Source: an uncultured Collinsella sp. (lineage in GTDB: Bacteria; Actinomycetota; Coriobacteriia; Coriobacteriales; Coriobacteriaceae). Taken from it: a stretch of 64,000 nt of DNA. Each line of letters opens with the position of its first letter. The stretch's first letter is position 1. Position numbers and translations under genes: made by a program. The stretch lies in the NCBI GenBank assembly GCA_900541785.1, contig UQKY01000004.1:16508-80507 (forward strand). Reading direction: 5' to 3'. Of the stretch, positions 25,346 to 34,624 are shown in pieces. Under the pieces are notes generated by a model, which saw only the letters and a program-made list of their open reading frames with translations, had not been told where the DNA came from and searched no databases.

Positions 25346-25572
25346 GGCTCCTCCTTCGGTCCAGCTCTTACCATGGACCCATCATCGCAGCGCCGCGCAT
25401 ACGCTGCCATCGATTTGGCTTACGTCCAGCTTTCCTTTTTGAAAGGTTGAACCGTATAGGCAAGAGACGCTTCCAAACGCATGCATCGCCCCGTTGAACT
25501 ACAATGTGCTTCACCATATGTGCAGTACATTGGGTGCGCCAAGTTGGCGTACTCGTATCGAAAGGACCAGCC

Positions 25573-25974
25573 ATGAGCTTCACTCGCAAGACTCTCAAAA
25601 TCCTTGCTCTCATCTACTTTGTTTTGGGCATCGCCAGCCTCGTCACCGCCGGCGTCGGTATCGCCACGGGCGGTCTCGATTCCACGTACGGTTCGTACGC
25701 CACGCTCGCAGCGGTCGTGCTTATCGCCAAGGGTCTCGTCGACCTTGCCGCAGGCGTCGCCGGTATCAAAGGCGCCAACAAGCCTTCGCAGGTGGACGGC
25801 GCGTTTAAGCTCGGTATTGTTGCCGCGGTCGCCACGCTTGCCCAAGCGGTGCTCACGCTTCCCGCGTTTGGCGGCGACGCCATCAACTTTGGCGCCTTTG
25901 TCATTGTGGTCTACGACCTGTTCTTTGTTCAGCAGGCACACGCCGTTAAGGCCGAGAACAAGGACCGCCTATAA
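25573..25974 (+). CDS. Four-helix membrane protein of unknown function
   Basis: The 133-residue protein has four hydrophobic segments (about 9-30, 37-59, 75-95, 100-122) and a short charged tail. AAAGGA lies before the ATG at 25573; the longer open frame is rejected. The first helix and the AAGVAGIKGANKP loop resemble small DUF4064-like or tetraspan proteins of Firmicutes and Coriobacteria, but I cannot name a function. A strong terminator follows at 26013, so it is a single-gene unit. Confidence 0.7.
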   Translation: MSFTRKTLKILALIYFVLGIASLVTAGVGIATGGLDSTYGSYATLAAVVLIAKGLVDLAAGVAGIKGANKPSQVDGAFKLGIVAAVATLAQAVLTLPAFGGDAINFGAFVIVVYDLFFVQQAHAVKAENKDRL

Positions 25975-26012
25975 GCGCTCGCTTCTCATAACCTCTGCAG
26001 CCAAGCAACTAA

Positions 26013-26048
26013 AAAGGGCCGATCGCGCATCTCCGCGGTCGGCCCTTT
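26013..26048 (+). terminator. Terminator after the four-helix membrane protein
   Basis: AAAGGGCCGATCGCG pairs with CGCGGTCGGCCCTTT, with one G-T wobble, around a 6-nt loop. A-rich sequence precedes it, so it may work in both directions. Confidence 0.82.
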
Positions 26049-26067
26049 ACGTTTGCCCAGATAAAAC

Positions 26068-26100
26068 CCTACCAAAATGAACCTGTCCCTTTTTGGCAGG
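26068..26100. repeat. Palindromic intergenic element, CTGTCCC-loop family, copy 2
   Basis: The arms CCTACCAAAA (26068-26077) and TTTTGGCAGG (26091-26100) enclose TGAACCTGTCCCT. It matches the element at 5478-5512 at nearly every base of loop and right arm, with one arm substitution. Confidence 0.75.
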
Positions 26101-26103
26101 TTG

Positions 26104-26919
26104 TTAGCTGTGGCGGTACTCGGCGATGATGAAGTCGATGCCGGTTTGAAGGGTGTCCAAATTTGCCAGGCGCTCTTTGTCGGCAGGGCGCGTGCGATAG
26201 TAGTACGGCGTCATCTGGAACACCGCCTCGATGTCGGCCTGCGTCTGGAGCGTAATATTCGCAGATACCCGCTGCGTTCCGACCAACTCGAGCCCGGTGG
26301 TCTTCGGCAGCTTCTCATCGTTAAGGTACGGCGTGTCGTAGAGCACCTCCTTGAGCCCAAACAGATGACGGGCGCCCGGCACCACGGTGTAGAGCGAGCC
26401 TTCGGGCGCCAGCACGCGGGCAAACTCGCGCTCGTTGAAGGGAGCAAAGAGCTCGGTCACCATATCGAAGGCGCCATCGGCCACGGGGATGTCCTTCATG
26501 TTGGCCACGAAGTAGGTCGCATCGCCGCGCTTGGCAGCCAGGCGCACCATCTCTTTGCCCAAGTCGAACCCGTAAGCATCCACGCCCGGCATCGCGCCCA
26601 TGGCACTCGTGTAATAGCCCTCGCCGCAGCAAATATCGAGCAGCGTCATGGAGCCGCTCGTAGACGCAGCACGCCCAGACATCCGCTTGCGCACCAGCTC
26701 GACCATCGCATCGCGCAACGGCGCATAGTAACCGCGGTTCAGAAAGTCACGACGGCTGCGTGCCTGCGACTTGGGATCGCCCATGGAGTCGCCGCTCTTG
26801 GACGAGCGCAGTAGATATAGATAGCCCTCGCGCGCACGGTCAAACCGGTGTCCGCCCGCGCATGCGGCCCCGCGCTCGTCGTCCACCAACGGCTCATGGC
26901 AAACGGGACACAACAACAT
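26104..26919 (-). CDS. rlmA: 23S rRNA (guanine-N1)-methyltransferase, RlmA family
   Basis: The 271-residue protein begins with the RlmA zinc site CPVC (4-7) and CAGGH (20-24), followed by FDRAREGYLYLL and GDPKSQARSRRDFLNRGYY-type segments that are diagnostic for the family. The SAM-binding motif is LDICCGEGYY (about 107-116). RlmA enzymes methylate G745 or G748 in helix 35 of 23S rRNA; the G748 type (TlrB) gives tylosin resistance. Which guanine is modified cannot be decided here. It is a single-gene unit flanked by repeats. Confidence 0.88.
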   Translation of the reverse strand: MLLCPVCHEPLVDDERGAACAGGHRFDRAREGYLYLLRSSKSGDSMGDPKSQARSRRDFLNRGYYAPLRDAMVELVRKRMSGRAASTSGSMTLLDICCGEGYYTSAMGAMPGVDAYGFDLGKEMVRLAAKRGDATYFVANMKDIPVADGAFDMVTELFAPFNEREFARVLAPEGSLYTVVPGARHLFGLKEVLYDTPYLNDEKLPKTTGLELVGTQRVSANITLQTQADIEAVFQMTPYYYRTRPADKERLANLDTLQTGIDFIIAEYRHS

Positions 26920-26975
26920 GGCAACTCCTTAGCGCGAACAACACAACACCCACCATTGTCGCACGCCTTCCCCAC

Positions 26976-27033
26976 CTAGTCATTGGGGACGTTCTTAAAT
27001 GACTAGTCGTTTAAGAACGTCCCCAATGACTAG
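26976..27033. repeat. 58-bp palindromic element, GGGGACGTTCTTAAA family, copy 1
   Basis: Two exact 24-bp arms, each starting CTAGTCATTGGGGAC and ending TTCTTAAA, surround a 10-bp loop that itself holds TGACTAGTCG. Relatives lie at 40845-40941 and 52156-52213. It sits between divergent rlmA and the MATE gene. Confidence 0.85.
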
Positions 27034-27097
27034 TCGATTAGGAGTATCATCATCTGCGCAAATAAGCACGAAAGAGCATATTAGAGATTGAGAGCGT

Positions 27098-28480
27098 ATG
27101 GCTGACACCGTATCTAAGCACATTGACATGACCACCGGCTCGCTGTGGCGCAATATTCCCCTGTTCGCCTTCCCCGTGGCCGCCACGAGCATCTTGGAGC
27201 AGCTGTCGAACCTCATCGCCACGGTCATCATCGGTAACTTCTCGGGCGACCAGGGAACCCTCGCCATGGCGGCGGTCGGCTCCAATGTTCCGCTTACCAG
27301 TCTTATGCTCAACCTGTTTATCGGCATGTCGCTTGGCTCCAACGTGGTCATCGCCAACGCTATCGGCCGCAACGATCAGAACATGGTCAAACGCGCCGTC
27401 CATACCTCGATTTTAATGGCACTCGTGGGCTTTGTCGTCATCGCACTGGGCGAGATCTTTGCCGAGCCCATGCTCGCCGCGCTCAACGTTCCCGCCGAGA
27501 CCATGCCGCTCGCCTCACTCTATCTGCGCGTCTTTTTGCTCAGCATGCCCTCGATCTTGCTCTACAACTTTGAGGCCGCGATCTTCCGCTCCGTCGGCAT
27601 CACCCGCATGCCGCTGCGGGCGCTTGCCGTGTCCACCGTCCTCAACATTGGCCTGGACCTCATCTTTGTCCCCGTACTCCACTGGGGTGTCGCGGGCGTC
27701 GCCGTCGCCACCGCCATCGCCTACACCGTCAGCGCCGCCACACTCTTTATCCGCCTGCTCAAGACCGACTCCGTCGTCCGCGTCACCCCACGCGACCTGG
27801 CTATCGACCCCGTTGCCCTCAAGCGCATCGTCAAGATCGGCCTGCCCGCCGGCATCCAAAGCGCCGTCTTTGCCGTCGCCAACATCATCATCCAATCTGC
27901 CATCAACAGCCTGGGCACCGAGGTCATGGCGGCATCGAGCGCCGCCATGAGCCTGGAGTACGTGTGCTACAACCTGCTCAACAGCTTTAGCCAGGCTTGC
28001 ACCACCTTTGTGGGACAAAACCACGGTGCCCGCCAGATCGACCGCTGCACCAAAACGCTTAAGGTCTGCCTGGTCGAAGGCGGTATCGTTGCGCTCACCA
28101 CGATTATCGTCATCGTCGGCCTAGGGCGCGAGATCTTGTCGCTGTTCAACAGCGATCCCAACATCGTCTCGATCGGCTATATCCGCGTGTGTTCGATCTT
28201 CCCGGCGTACGCCTTTAGCATGTTCTACGAAAACATGTCAGGCTACCTGCGCGGCTTTGGTATCTCGCTCACGCCCGCCCTCATCACCATGATCTGCGTC
28301 TGCGGCATCCGCTTCTATTGGGTTTTCTGCGTGTTCCCGCACTTCCGCACCTTTGCGAACATCATGATGGTCTACCCCATCAGCCTGGGCACCACGGCGT
28401 TCTTTATGGTCGTGGCGGTACTACTTTGCCACCCGGCACGCACCTATCGCGCCACCCAAGCCAAAGCGACAGCCCGCTAA
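27098..28480 (+). CDS. MATE-family efflux transporter
   Basis: The 460-residue protein has twelve membrane segments in two homologous halves, as expected for multidrug and toxic compound extrusion transporters of the DinF/NorM-like group. Visible landmarks include the N-terminal IPLFAFPVAATSILEQL and the second-half LPAGIQSAVFAVANI. Such proteins export cationic drugs or metabolites using Na+ or H+ gradients. It starts 65 bp after a palindromic repeat and no regulator is adjacent on the same strand. A weak GAGAG lies before the ATG. Confidence 0.88.
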   Translation: MADTVSKHIDMTTGSLWRNIPLFAFPVAATSILEQLSNLIATVIIGNFSGDQGTLAMAAVGSNVPLTSLMLNLFIGMSLGSNVVIANAIGRNDQNMVKRAVHTSILMALVGFVVIALGEIFAEPMLAALNVPAETMPLASLYLRVFLLSMPSILLYNFEAAIFRSVGITRMPLRALAVSTVLNIGLDLIFVPVLHWGVAGVAVATAIAYTVSAATLFIRLLKTDSVVRVTPRDLAIDPVALKRIVKIGLPAGIQSAVFAVANIIIQSAINSLGTEVMAASSAAMSLEYVCYNLLNSFSQACTTFVGQNHGARQIDRCTKTLKVCLVEGGIVALTTIIVIVGLGREILSLFNSDPNIVSIGYIRVCSIFPAYAFSMFYENMSGYLRGFGISLTPALITMICVCGIRFYWVFCVFPHFRTFANIMMVYPISLGTTAFFMVVAVLLCHPARTYRATQAKATAR

Positions 28481-28507
28481 ACACCACACTCAACGCCACG
28501 CCAGTCA

Positions 28508-29374
28508 TTAATTGACAATATGCGAGCTCATATAGTCGATAAAGCGCCTCGTGGCGATGGGCATGGTGTCCCAGCTGCGCCAGGCTGCCACCACGTCGCG
28601 CGAGGGGGCATGCACGATGGGCCGCACACGAATATCGGCTCGCATGCCCTCCACAGTACGACGGTAGAGCATGCTCACGCCTAGGCCCTCCTCCACCATC
28701 GCCATGATGGTGTAGTCGTCGGTCACCTCGCTCGTCACGTGCGGCGACAGCCCATGCGCCGCAAATGCATCGAGCACCAGGCTCTGTTCGCCCTCATCCA
28801 GCAGCACAAACGGCTCGGACGCCAGGTCGGCGAGCGTTACCTTTTCCTTTGCCGTCAGCGGATGCGCGGCCGGCAACAATGCTACCAACTCGTCGTGATA
28901 GACCACGCGCTTCTCGAGCCCAGCGGTAAATCCACGCGCCGTAAAGCAAAAATCAACCACGCCATCGTGCACCCACTGGGCGTTGCGCGTGTAATCGCCC
29001 TGCTTGAGGGTGAAGCGTACGCCCGGGTGCAGCGCACCAAAGTCGCGGATCACACGCGGCAGCACGGTACGACTCACGTTGGTAAACGTCGCAATGCGAA
29101 TATCGGTCGACGAAAGCCCCAGCAGTTCCTGGCGCTTGCCCTCGAGCTCGACCTCGGCGGTCACAATCTGGCGCAGGTACGGCAGATATTGTTTGCCGTC
29201 GCGCGTAAGCGAAACGCCCTGCTTACCGCGCTCGATAAGTGTGGTGCCCAGCTCGCGCTCGAGCGCCTTGACGGCCTGGCTCACCGCACTTTGCGTATAG
29301 CCCAACTCGTCCGCCGCGGCCTTAAGACTGCCGCGATCGACCACCATACAAACAATCTGATACCGCGATGCCAT
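28508..29374 (-). CDS. LysR-family transcriptional regulator
   Basis: The 288-residue protein has an N-terminal winged helix-turn-helix (about 1-60, including GSLKAAADELGYTQSAVSQAVK) and a type-2 periplasmic-binding-like effector domain. TGGAGG precedes the ATG. It is divergent from the EamA exporter gene across a 158-bp gap, the typical arrangement for a LysR protein controlling its neighbour, and is convergent with the MATE gene. The effector is unknown. I could not define a convincing T-N11-A operator in the gap. Confidence 0.9.
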   Translation of the reverse strand: MASRYQIVCMVVDRGSLKAAADELGYTQSAVSQAVKALERELGTTLIERGKQGVSLTRDGKQYLPYLRQIVTAEVELEGKRQELLGLSSTDIRIATFTNVSRTVLPRVIRDFGALHPGVRFTLKQGDYTRNAQWVHDGVVDFCFTARGFTAGLEKRVVYHDELVALLPAAHPLTAKEKVTLADLASEPFVLLDEGEQSLVLDAFAAHGLSPHVTSEVTDDYTIMAMVEEGLGVSMLYRRTVEGMRADIRVRPIVHAPSRDVVAAWRSWDTMPIATRRFIDYMSSHIVN

Positions 29375-29532
29375 CGTGCCTCCACATCAATGCAGCCGCA
29401 AAACGTTTTGCCAGCGCTTTTCGCACCAACTTTAGCGTTTCTTAATCATACTGAAGATACATTCGCTTTACTACATCCAAATCTGGGAGCAGAATCCTTT
29501 GTGCGAAACCGTTCTGCAACAAAAGGAGTCCC

Positions 29533-30435
29533 ATGGATCGCAAAAAAGCAATCGCGCTCTCATTTTCCGTTCCCGTCGCATGGGGCTTTTCGTATCCCCT
29601 CATGAAGATCGGTATGGACAGCATGAACGCCACGAGCATCGTCGCGCTACGCTGCATCATCGCCTTTGTGGTCTGCCTGTTGCTCTTCCACAAGCACGCG
29701 TTGCGCATCAACCGCGACCTTATGGTCCGTGCCGCCATCATCGGCGCCATTATGGCAACCGAGCTCACCTGCATGTGCCTGGGCTCTAGCCTCACCTCCG
29801 CCTCCACCGCCGGCTTTTTGCAGAGCCTGACGGTCGTGATCGTGCCGTTTGCCAATGCCGCCCTGCTGCGCCGCGCCCCCGAGCGCAAAGTGCTCGTCGG
29901 CACCGCCATCGTCACCTGCGGTATGTTGCTGCTCTCGGGCGCCGACTTCACCAGCCTGAATCCCGGCGCGATCATCATGCTGCTCTCCGCTTTTGTCTAT
30001 GCCGGCCACATCATTGTGGCGAAGCGCTTTGTCGAAGATGTCGACCCGCTTGCTCTGGGCGTTTGGCAGCTGGGCTTCGGCGGCTTGTTCTCGGGCATCG
30101 CCGCATGCGTCTTTGGCGGTTTCACACTTCCCAGTACGCCCTGCGAGATCGTCGTTGTCGTTGCCCTCGCACTCATCTGCTCTGCCTATGGCTTTATCAC
30201 CCAGACGCTCGTGCAGCCCCACGTGCCCGCCGAAACCACCGGCTTCGCCTTCTCGCTCGAGCCGGTCTGCTCCGCCGTCTTCTCGTTCTTCTTGGTTGGC
30301 GAGATCCTGAGCCCCATCGCCTTCTTTGGCGCCGCCCTCATCCTAACCGGCGTCATGGTGGCAACCGTCGAGCTTCCGCGCCTCCGCGCACATGGACAGG
30401 CTCGCATGACAGGAGCGCCCGAGCGCGTCTCGTAG
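29533..30435 (+). CDS. EamA/DMT-superfamily transporter
   Basis: The 300-residue protein has ten hydrophobic segments forming two EamA repeats (about 5-135 and 150-285). Landmarks include VAWGFSYPLMKIG in helix 1 and the late SLEPVCSAVFSFFLVGE, which is common in the RhaT/YdcZ-like metabolite exporters. AAAGGAG lies before the ATG. It probably moves amino acids or related metabolites out of the cell. The divergent LysR gene is its likely regulator. Confidence 0.88.
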   Translation: MDRKKAIALSFSVPVAWGFSYPLMKIGMDSMNATSIVALRCIIAFVVCLLLFHKHALRINRDLMVRAAIIGAIMATELTCMCLGSSLTSASTAGFLQSLTVVIVPFANAALLRRAPERKVLVGTAIVTCGMLLLSGADFTSLNPGAIIMLLSAFVYAGHIIVAKRFVEDVDPLALGVWQLGFGGLFSGIAACVFGGFTLPSTPCEIVVVVALALICSAYGFITQTLVQPHVPAETTGFAFSLEPVCSAVFSFFLVGEILSPIAFFGAALILTGVMVATVELPRLRAHGQARMTGAPERVS

Positions 30436-30523
30436 ACCCCACTCTTCATACAGCCGCGGCATAAAGGCAACCGGTGCGCCTTTACAATAGATGCCAACAG
30501 AGCATCTGCCATAAAGGAGCCCC

Positions 30524-31249
30524 ATGGACACCGCAACTCGCGACCGCAACATAGCAACTTGGTTGGGCGATGCGCCGCAGCCGGTACGTGACACTACGAA
30601 CCAGCTGCTCGAGCGCATCGCCCTTTTGCGTGCCGAGCAAACCATCTACCCGGCACAAGACGACATCCTCAATGCCCTCGCCTACACACCGGCCGACCAG
30701 GTCAAAGTTGTCATCTTGGGTCAAGACCCCTATCACGGACCCAACCAGGCCATGGGACTGTCGTTCTCGGTCCCCGCGACGCAAACCAAGCTGCCGCCGA
30801 GCCTGCGCAACATCTATAAGGAGCTCAAAGCCGATCTGGGCTGCCCCATTCCCGCCACGGGAGACCTAACCCCATGGGCACAACAGGGCGTTCTGCTCCT
30901 CAACACCACGCTCACCGTGCGCGAGCATGCCGCCAACTCGCACGCCAAACTGGGCTGGAGCACGCTCACCGACTACGTTATCGAACGCTGCTGCCAGCTG
31001 CCCCAGCCGGTAGTCTTTTTGGCATGGGGCCGCTTTGCCCAACAGATGGTCGAAGGTAAGCTCGTCGCGACTGGCGCGGGCAAGGCAACCGGCAAGTTCT
31101 GCCTGGCCTCCACGCACCCCTCGCCGCTTTCGGCTAACCGTGCCACGGCAGAACTCCCCGCCTTTATGGGGTCGCGCCCCTTCTCGGCAGCCAATCGGCT
31201 ACTCGAACAGCACGGCTCGACCCCCGTCAACTGGACTTGCCTCGGCTAA
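30524..31249 (+). CDS. ung: Uracil-DNA glycosylase, family 1
   Basis: Ung removes uracil from DNA as the first step of base excision repair. All family-1 motifs are present in the 241-residue protein: the water-activating loop GQDPYHG (about 67-73), the PPSLRNIYKEL segment, the WAQQGVLLLN uracil-recognition region with its asparagine, and the DNA-intercalation loop HPSPLS (about 203-208). AAAGGAG precedes the ATG. It is a single-gene unit ending at the terminator at 31265. Confidence 0.96.
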   Translation: MDTATRDRNIATWLGDAPQPVRDTTNQLLERIALLRAEQTIYPAQDDILNALAYTPADQVKVVILGQDPYHGPNQAMGLSFSVPATQTKLPPSLRNIYKELKADLGCPIPATGDLTPWAQQGVLLLNTTLTVREHAANSHAKLGWSTLTDYVIERCCQLPQPVVFLAWGRFAQQMVEGKLVATGAGKATGKFCLASTHPSPLSANRATAELPAFMGSRPFSAANRLLEQHGSTPVNWTCLG

Positions 31250-31264
31250 AAATCGATACATCAA

Positions 31265-31295
31265 AAACGCGCCCTGCTTTCCGTCGGGCGCGTTT
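31265..31295. terminator. Bidirectional terminator between ung and the SDR gene
   Basis: AAACGCGCCC (31265-31274) pairs with GGGCGCGTTT (31286-31295). It lies between convergent stop codons, with A/T runs on both sides. Confidence 0.85.
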
Positions 31296-31296
31296 C

Positions 31297-31977
31297 CTAT
31301 TCGGGCCAAATAAACTGTGTGCGGCCGGCCTCGCCGCCATCGATCAGCAGGCTCTGCCCGGTCATAAACCGGTTGGTCACGCCCACAAAGTAGATCCACT
31401 CGGCGATCTCTTGGGCGGTGGCCCAGCGTTTAAGCGGCGTGAGCTCCATAATCTGATTCCACAGGTGCTCGTCTTCCATCACGCAACGGTTGAGCGGCGT
31501 GATAACGCCACCCGGGTCAACACTGTTGGCGATGGCCTGCGGTGCCAGGCGGTTTGCAAGGTTCTTGGTGTAGGCGATAACGCCGCCCTTGCTGGCGGCA
31601 TAGGCGGGAAACTCCGATCCCGTATGCCCACTCGCCGACCCCACATTGACCACGGATTTAATAGCCGGCGCCGGCTTGGCGACAAGCCCCTCCCCCACAA
31701 AGGCGTAGCGCTCGGTCACGTTGATGGTGCCACACAGGTTGGCGGCGATATCGTCGGCCGAATCCTGCGTACCGGCAACGTTCACGATCACTTGGGGTTC
31801 AAGGTCGCCTGGAAACGAGCCCGGCTCGCGGACATCAACAATCAGATGGCGGTAGCACTCGTGTTCGATCGCCGCCGGCAGCAGATCAAAGCCCACGACC
31901 TCGTGGCCCTCGTCCAAAAAGCGCTGCACGCATGCGGCTCCGATACCGCCCGAAGCGCCCGTGATCAAAACCCGCAT
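31297..31977 (-). CDS. Short-chain dehydrogenase/reductase (SDR)
   Basis: The 226-residue protein has the Rossmann TGASGGIG motif (residues 6-13), the NVAG segment, and the catalytic serine with YAASK (Y about 128, K about 132). It lacks no core element but is slightly short for classical SDRs (about 250), resembling compact hydroxysteroid or 3-oxoacyl reductase-like forms. It starts 9 bp after the VUT transporter stop with AAGGAG, so the pair is an operon. Bile-acid hydroxysteroid dehydrogenase activity is known in gut Coriobacteriia and is a possible but unproven role. Confidence 0.86.
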   Translation of the reverse strand: MRVLITGASGGIGAACVQRFLDEGHEVVGFDLLPAAIEHECYRHLIVDVREPGSFPGDLEPQVIVNVAGTQDSADDIAANLCGTINVTERYAFVGEGLVAKPAPAIKSVVNVGSASGHTGSEFPAYAASKGGVIAYTKNLANRLAPQAIANSVDPGGVITPLNRCVMEDEHLWNQIMELTPLKRWATAQEIAEWIYFVGVTNRFMTGQSLLIDGGEAGRTQFIWPE

Positions 31978-31986
31978 ACTTGCTCC

Positions 31987-32709
31987 TTAGGCGGTTGCGT
32001 GGCGCTCGAGGTACTCGGAGCCCACATTCTCGCGCTCCCAGCCGCGCACGACCTTGTAGCCCACGGGGCTTAGGAAGACCTCGCACAGCAGCTCAGCAAC
32101 AGCGCCCGTCAGCGAGCACATGAGGACTTGCACCCAGGTCCAGCCGAAGAACGTGTGGCTCACCACAATGGCAAAGACCAGATTGTCGATAAACTGGCCA
32201 ACACCCGTGGACACATAGGAGCGGAAGGCAAAGCTCGCAAAGTTATTCTTTTTGAGCATACGGCCGAGCGACTGGTTGAGCGTGGAGTTAACCACGGCAG
32301 AAACGAGCATTGCCAGCGAAGAGCCCAGCACCACGTACCAGGTGCCGCCGATGGTGGCGTTAAGGGCAGTGTTGACCTCGATCATGCCCGTGTCGTAGTA
32401 GGCGCCCCACATGCCGGGCGTGAGCGAGCATGCCCAAAAGCACAGGCTCACGGCCAGGTTGACCAGCAGCGCGAGGATAGAGATTTTGATGGATGCCTTG
32501 GCGCCAAAGCGCTTGCAGATCATGTCCTGGCACAAAAACGAGACCCAGCTCACCACAAAGCCGCAATCGAGTGCCAGATACGGCAAGCTGATAAGCTCCT
32601 TGTTGGCCAGCAGGTTCATCATGATGACGCTCACGAAAAACAGCGAAACCGTTGCCGCGGGAATGCTCCGCAACAGGACCTTGTAGTCCTCCATGACCTT
32701 CTTGATCAT
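31987..32709 (-). CDS. Queuosine-precursor transporter, VUT/YhhQ family
   Basis: The 240-residue protein has six or seven membrane segments and the family pattern: SVIMMNLLANKE in helix 1, WVSFLCQDMICKRFG in the first loop, and the late TGVGQFIDNLVF. E. coli YhhQ imports the queuosine precursors preQ0 and preQ1; members in salvagers may also take queuine. AAAGGAG precedes the ATG. The upstream 156 bp contain a hairpin but no recognisable preQ1 aptamer. Linkage with the SDR gene is not explained by queuosine metabolism. Confidence 0.83.
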   Translation of the reverse strand: MIKKVMEDYKVLLRSIPAATVSLFFVSVIMMNLLANKELISLPYLALDCGFVVSWVSFLCQDMICKRFGAKASIKISILALLVNLAVSLCFWACSLTPGMWGAYYDTGMIEVNTALNATIGGTWYVVLGSSLAMLVSAVVNSTLNQSLGRMLKKNNFASFAFRSYVSTGVGQFIDNLVFAIVVSHTFFGWTWVQVLMCSLTGAVAELLCEVFLSPVGYKVVRGWERENVGSEYLERHATA

Positions 32710-32828
32710 TATGTACTCCTTTGGTTTTAGGTTTAACGAGCAGGATATCGGACCCGAACTGCTCGGACGTCTCGGTCTATAGACGACGGTGGGTATGATA
32801 GCCGCTCACACGGCATCAGGCAAGCAAA

Positions 32829-32860
32829 CGGCGCGGCAGCCCCGCAGGACCACCGCGCCG
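32829..32860 (-). terminator. Terminator of prfC
   Basis: On the minus strand CGGCGCGG pairs with CCGCGCCG, followed by TTTGCTTG, just beyond the prfC stop codon at 32866. Confidence 0.7.
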
Positions 32861-32865
32861 ATGCG

Positions 32866-34479
32866 TTAAAAGGCTACGTTGCCAAACTCCGACAGGATAA
32901 GGTCGGGGTTGTGGTCGGTTGCCCAATCAACGTTCCACGGGCTCGTAAACAGCAGCAGCTTGCCGCCGCGCATGTCCTCGACGCGCAGCGTGTCGCGCGT
33001 GAGCGAAAGGCCCGGGATATCGATGGTATCGGGGTCGTTCTGGATCCAGCGAATGTCCGTATAGGGCAACGGCTGGCGACGGACCTCAACACGGTACTCG
33101 GCCTTGAGGCGGCGCTCGAGTACCTCAAACTGCAACACGCCGACCACGCCCACAATAACGCTCTCCATGCCGGCACCCAGCTCGCGGAAGATCTGGATGG
33201 CGCCCTCCTGGGCAAGCTCCTCCATACCCTTGACGAACTGCTTGCGCTTGAGCGTGTCGACCTGCGTAATGCGAGCGAACATCTCGGGGGCAAACGTCGG
33301 GATCTGCGGATACTGCACGTGGCGCTTGCCGGAGCACACGGTGTCGCCGATGCTAAAGATACCCGGATCGAACAGGCCCACGATATCGCCCGCGTACGCC
33401 TCGTCCACGATGGCGCGGTCATCGGCCATCATCGACGTGCCCGTGGCAAGCTTAAGCTTGCGGTTGCCCTGCACGTGGAAGGCGTCCATGCCGCGCTCGA
33501 ACTTGCCCGAGCAAATGCGCACAAAGGCGATGCGGTCGCGGTGGTTCTTGTCCATGTTGGCCTGGATCTTAAACACAAAGCCGCTAAAGTCGTCGCGGCA
33601 GGGATCGACCGGTTCGCTGGTTAGCGTATCGGTATAGGCGCGCGGCGTCGGGGCCAGACGCAGGAACTCCTTGAGGAAGGGCTCCACGCCAAAGTTGGTG
33701 AGCGCCGAGCCAAAGAACGCCGGGCTCAGCTTGCCGCAGGCCACGGCATCCAAATCGAGCTCGTCGCCGGCACCATCGAGCAGCTCGATATCGTCCATCA
33801 GGTTCTTATGGTTCTCCTCGCCGATGAGCTCATCCATGGAAGGATCGCCCAGCTCGGCCTCGACCTCGGCGACCTTCTTGGTGGCGTTGGCGTGGCCGTC
33901 GCCCTCGAAGGCAATGACGCGACGGGTCTGACGATCGAACACGCCGCGGAAGTTGCGGCCGCTACCGATCGGCCAGTTCATGGGATACGTATTGATGCCC
34001 AGGACATTCTCGATCTCTTCCATGAGCTCAAACGGATCGCGAGCCTCGTGGTCGAGCTTGTTCACAAAGGTGAAGATGGGAATGTGGCGTAGCGTGCAGA
34101 CCTTAAAGAGCTTTTTGGTCTGGGCCTCGACGCCCTTGGCGCCGTCGATGACCATGACCGCGGCGTCGGCGGCCATAAGAGTACGGTAGGTATCTTCCGA
34201 AAAGTCCTGGTGGCCGGGGGTATCGAGGATGTTGACGCAGGCGCCGTTGTAGGTGAACTGCAGCACCGAGGAGGTAACGGAAATGCCGCGCTCCTTCTCG
34301 ATGTCCATCCAGTCCGAAACGGCATGCTTGGCCGAGCTCTTGCCCTTGACCGAGCCGGCGGTCTGAATGCTGCCGGTATAGAGCAGCAGCTTCTCGGTAA
34401 GTGTGGTCTTACCGGCGTCCGGGTGGCTGATGATCGCGAATGTGCGGCGCGACGAGATTTCATCCGACAGGCTTGCCAT
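32866..34479 (-). CDS. prfC: Peptide chain release factor 3
   Basis: RF3 is the GTPase that recycles class-1 release factors after termination. The 537-residue protein shows the G-domain motifs SHPDAGKTT (G1), a switch-I region with the ERGISVTSSV segment, DTPGHQDF (G3) and NKLD (G4), then the RF3-specific beta-barrel and C-terminal domains. Length equals typical RF3. The ATG at 34479 follows AAAGGA; nine upstream codons are rejected. It is a single gene; an 80-bp hairpin array lies beyond its 5' end. Confidence 0.95.
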   Translation of the reverse strand: MASLSDEISSRRTFAIISHPDAGKTTLTEKLLLYTGSIQTAGSVKGKSSAKHAVSDWMDIEKERGISVTSSVLQFTYNGACVNILDTPGHQDFSEDTYRTLMAADAAVMVIDGAKGVEAQTKKLFKVCTLRHIPIFTFVNKLDHEARDPFELMEEIENVLGINTYPMNWPIGSGRNFRGVFDRQTRRVIAFEGDGHANATKKVAEVEAELGDPSMDELIGEENHKNLMDDIELLDGAGDELDLDAVACGKLSPAFFGSALTNFGVEPFLKEFLRLAPTPRAYTDTLTSEPVDPCRDDFSGFVFKIQANMDKNHRDRIAFVRICSGKFERGMDAFHVQGNRKLKLATGTSMMADDRAIVDEAYAGDIVGLFDPGIFSIGDTVCSGKRHVQYPQIPTFAPEMFARITQVDTLKRKQFVKGMEELAQEGAIQIFRELGAGMESVIVGVVGVLQFEVLERRLKAEYRVEVRRQPLPYTDIRWIQNDPDTIDIPGLSLTRDTLRVEDMRGGKLLLFTSPWNVDWATDHNPDLILSEFGNVAF

Positions 34480-34624
34480 GCGGATCCTTTCTTGCATTGA
34501 GTGCATTACGTCGTTGTAACCGCACTATTGTAGCCGCGAAATTCCGTTTTAGAGCGCCTATCAGGACAAATTCATCAGTTAGGGCATGGGGTAGCAGTCG
34601 ATGGCGGCACTCCGAAGCAGTTTG

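Noticed and set aside
32710..32865. preQ1 riboswitch before the VUT transporter
   Set aside because: There is a hairpin and an A-rich stretch before the ribosome binding site, but the preQ1 core motifs of the known classes are not visible.
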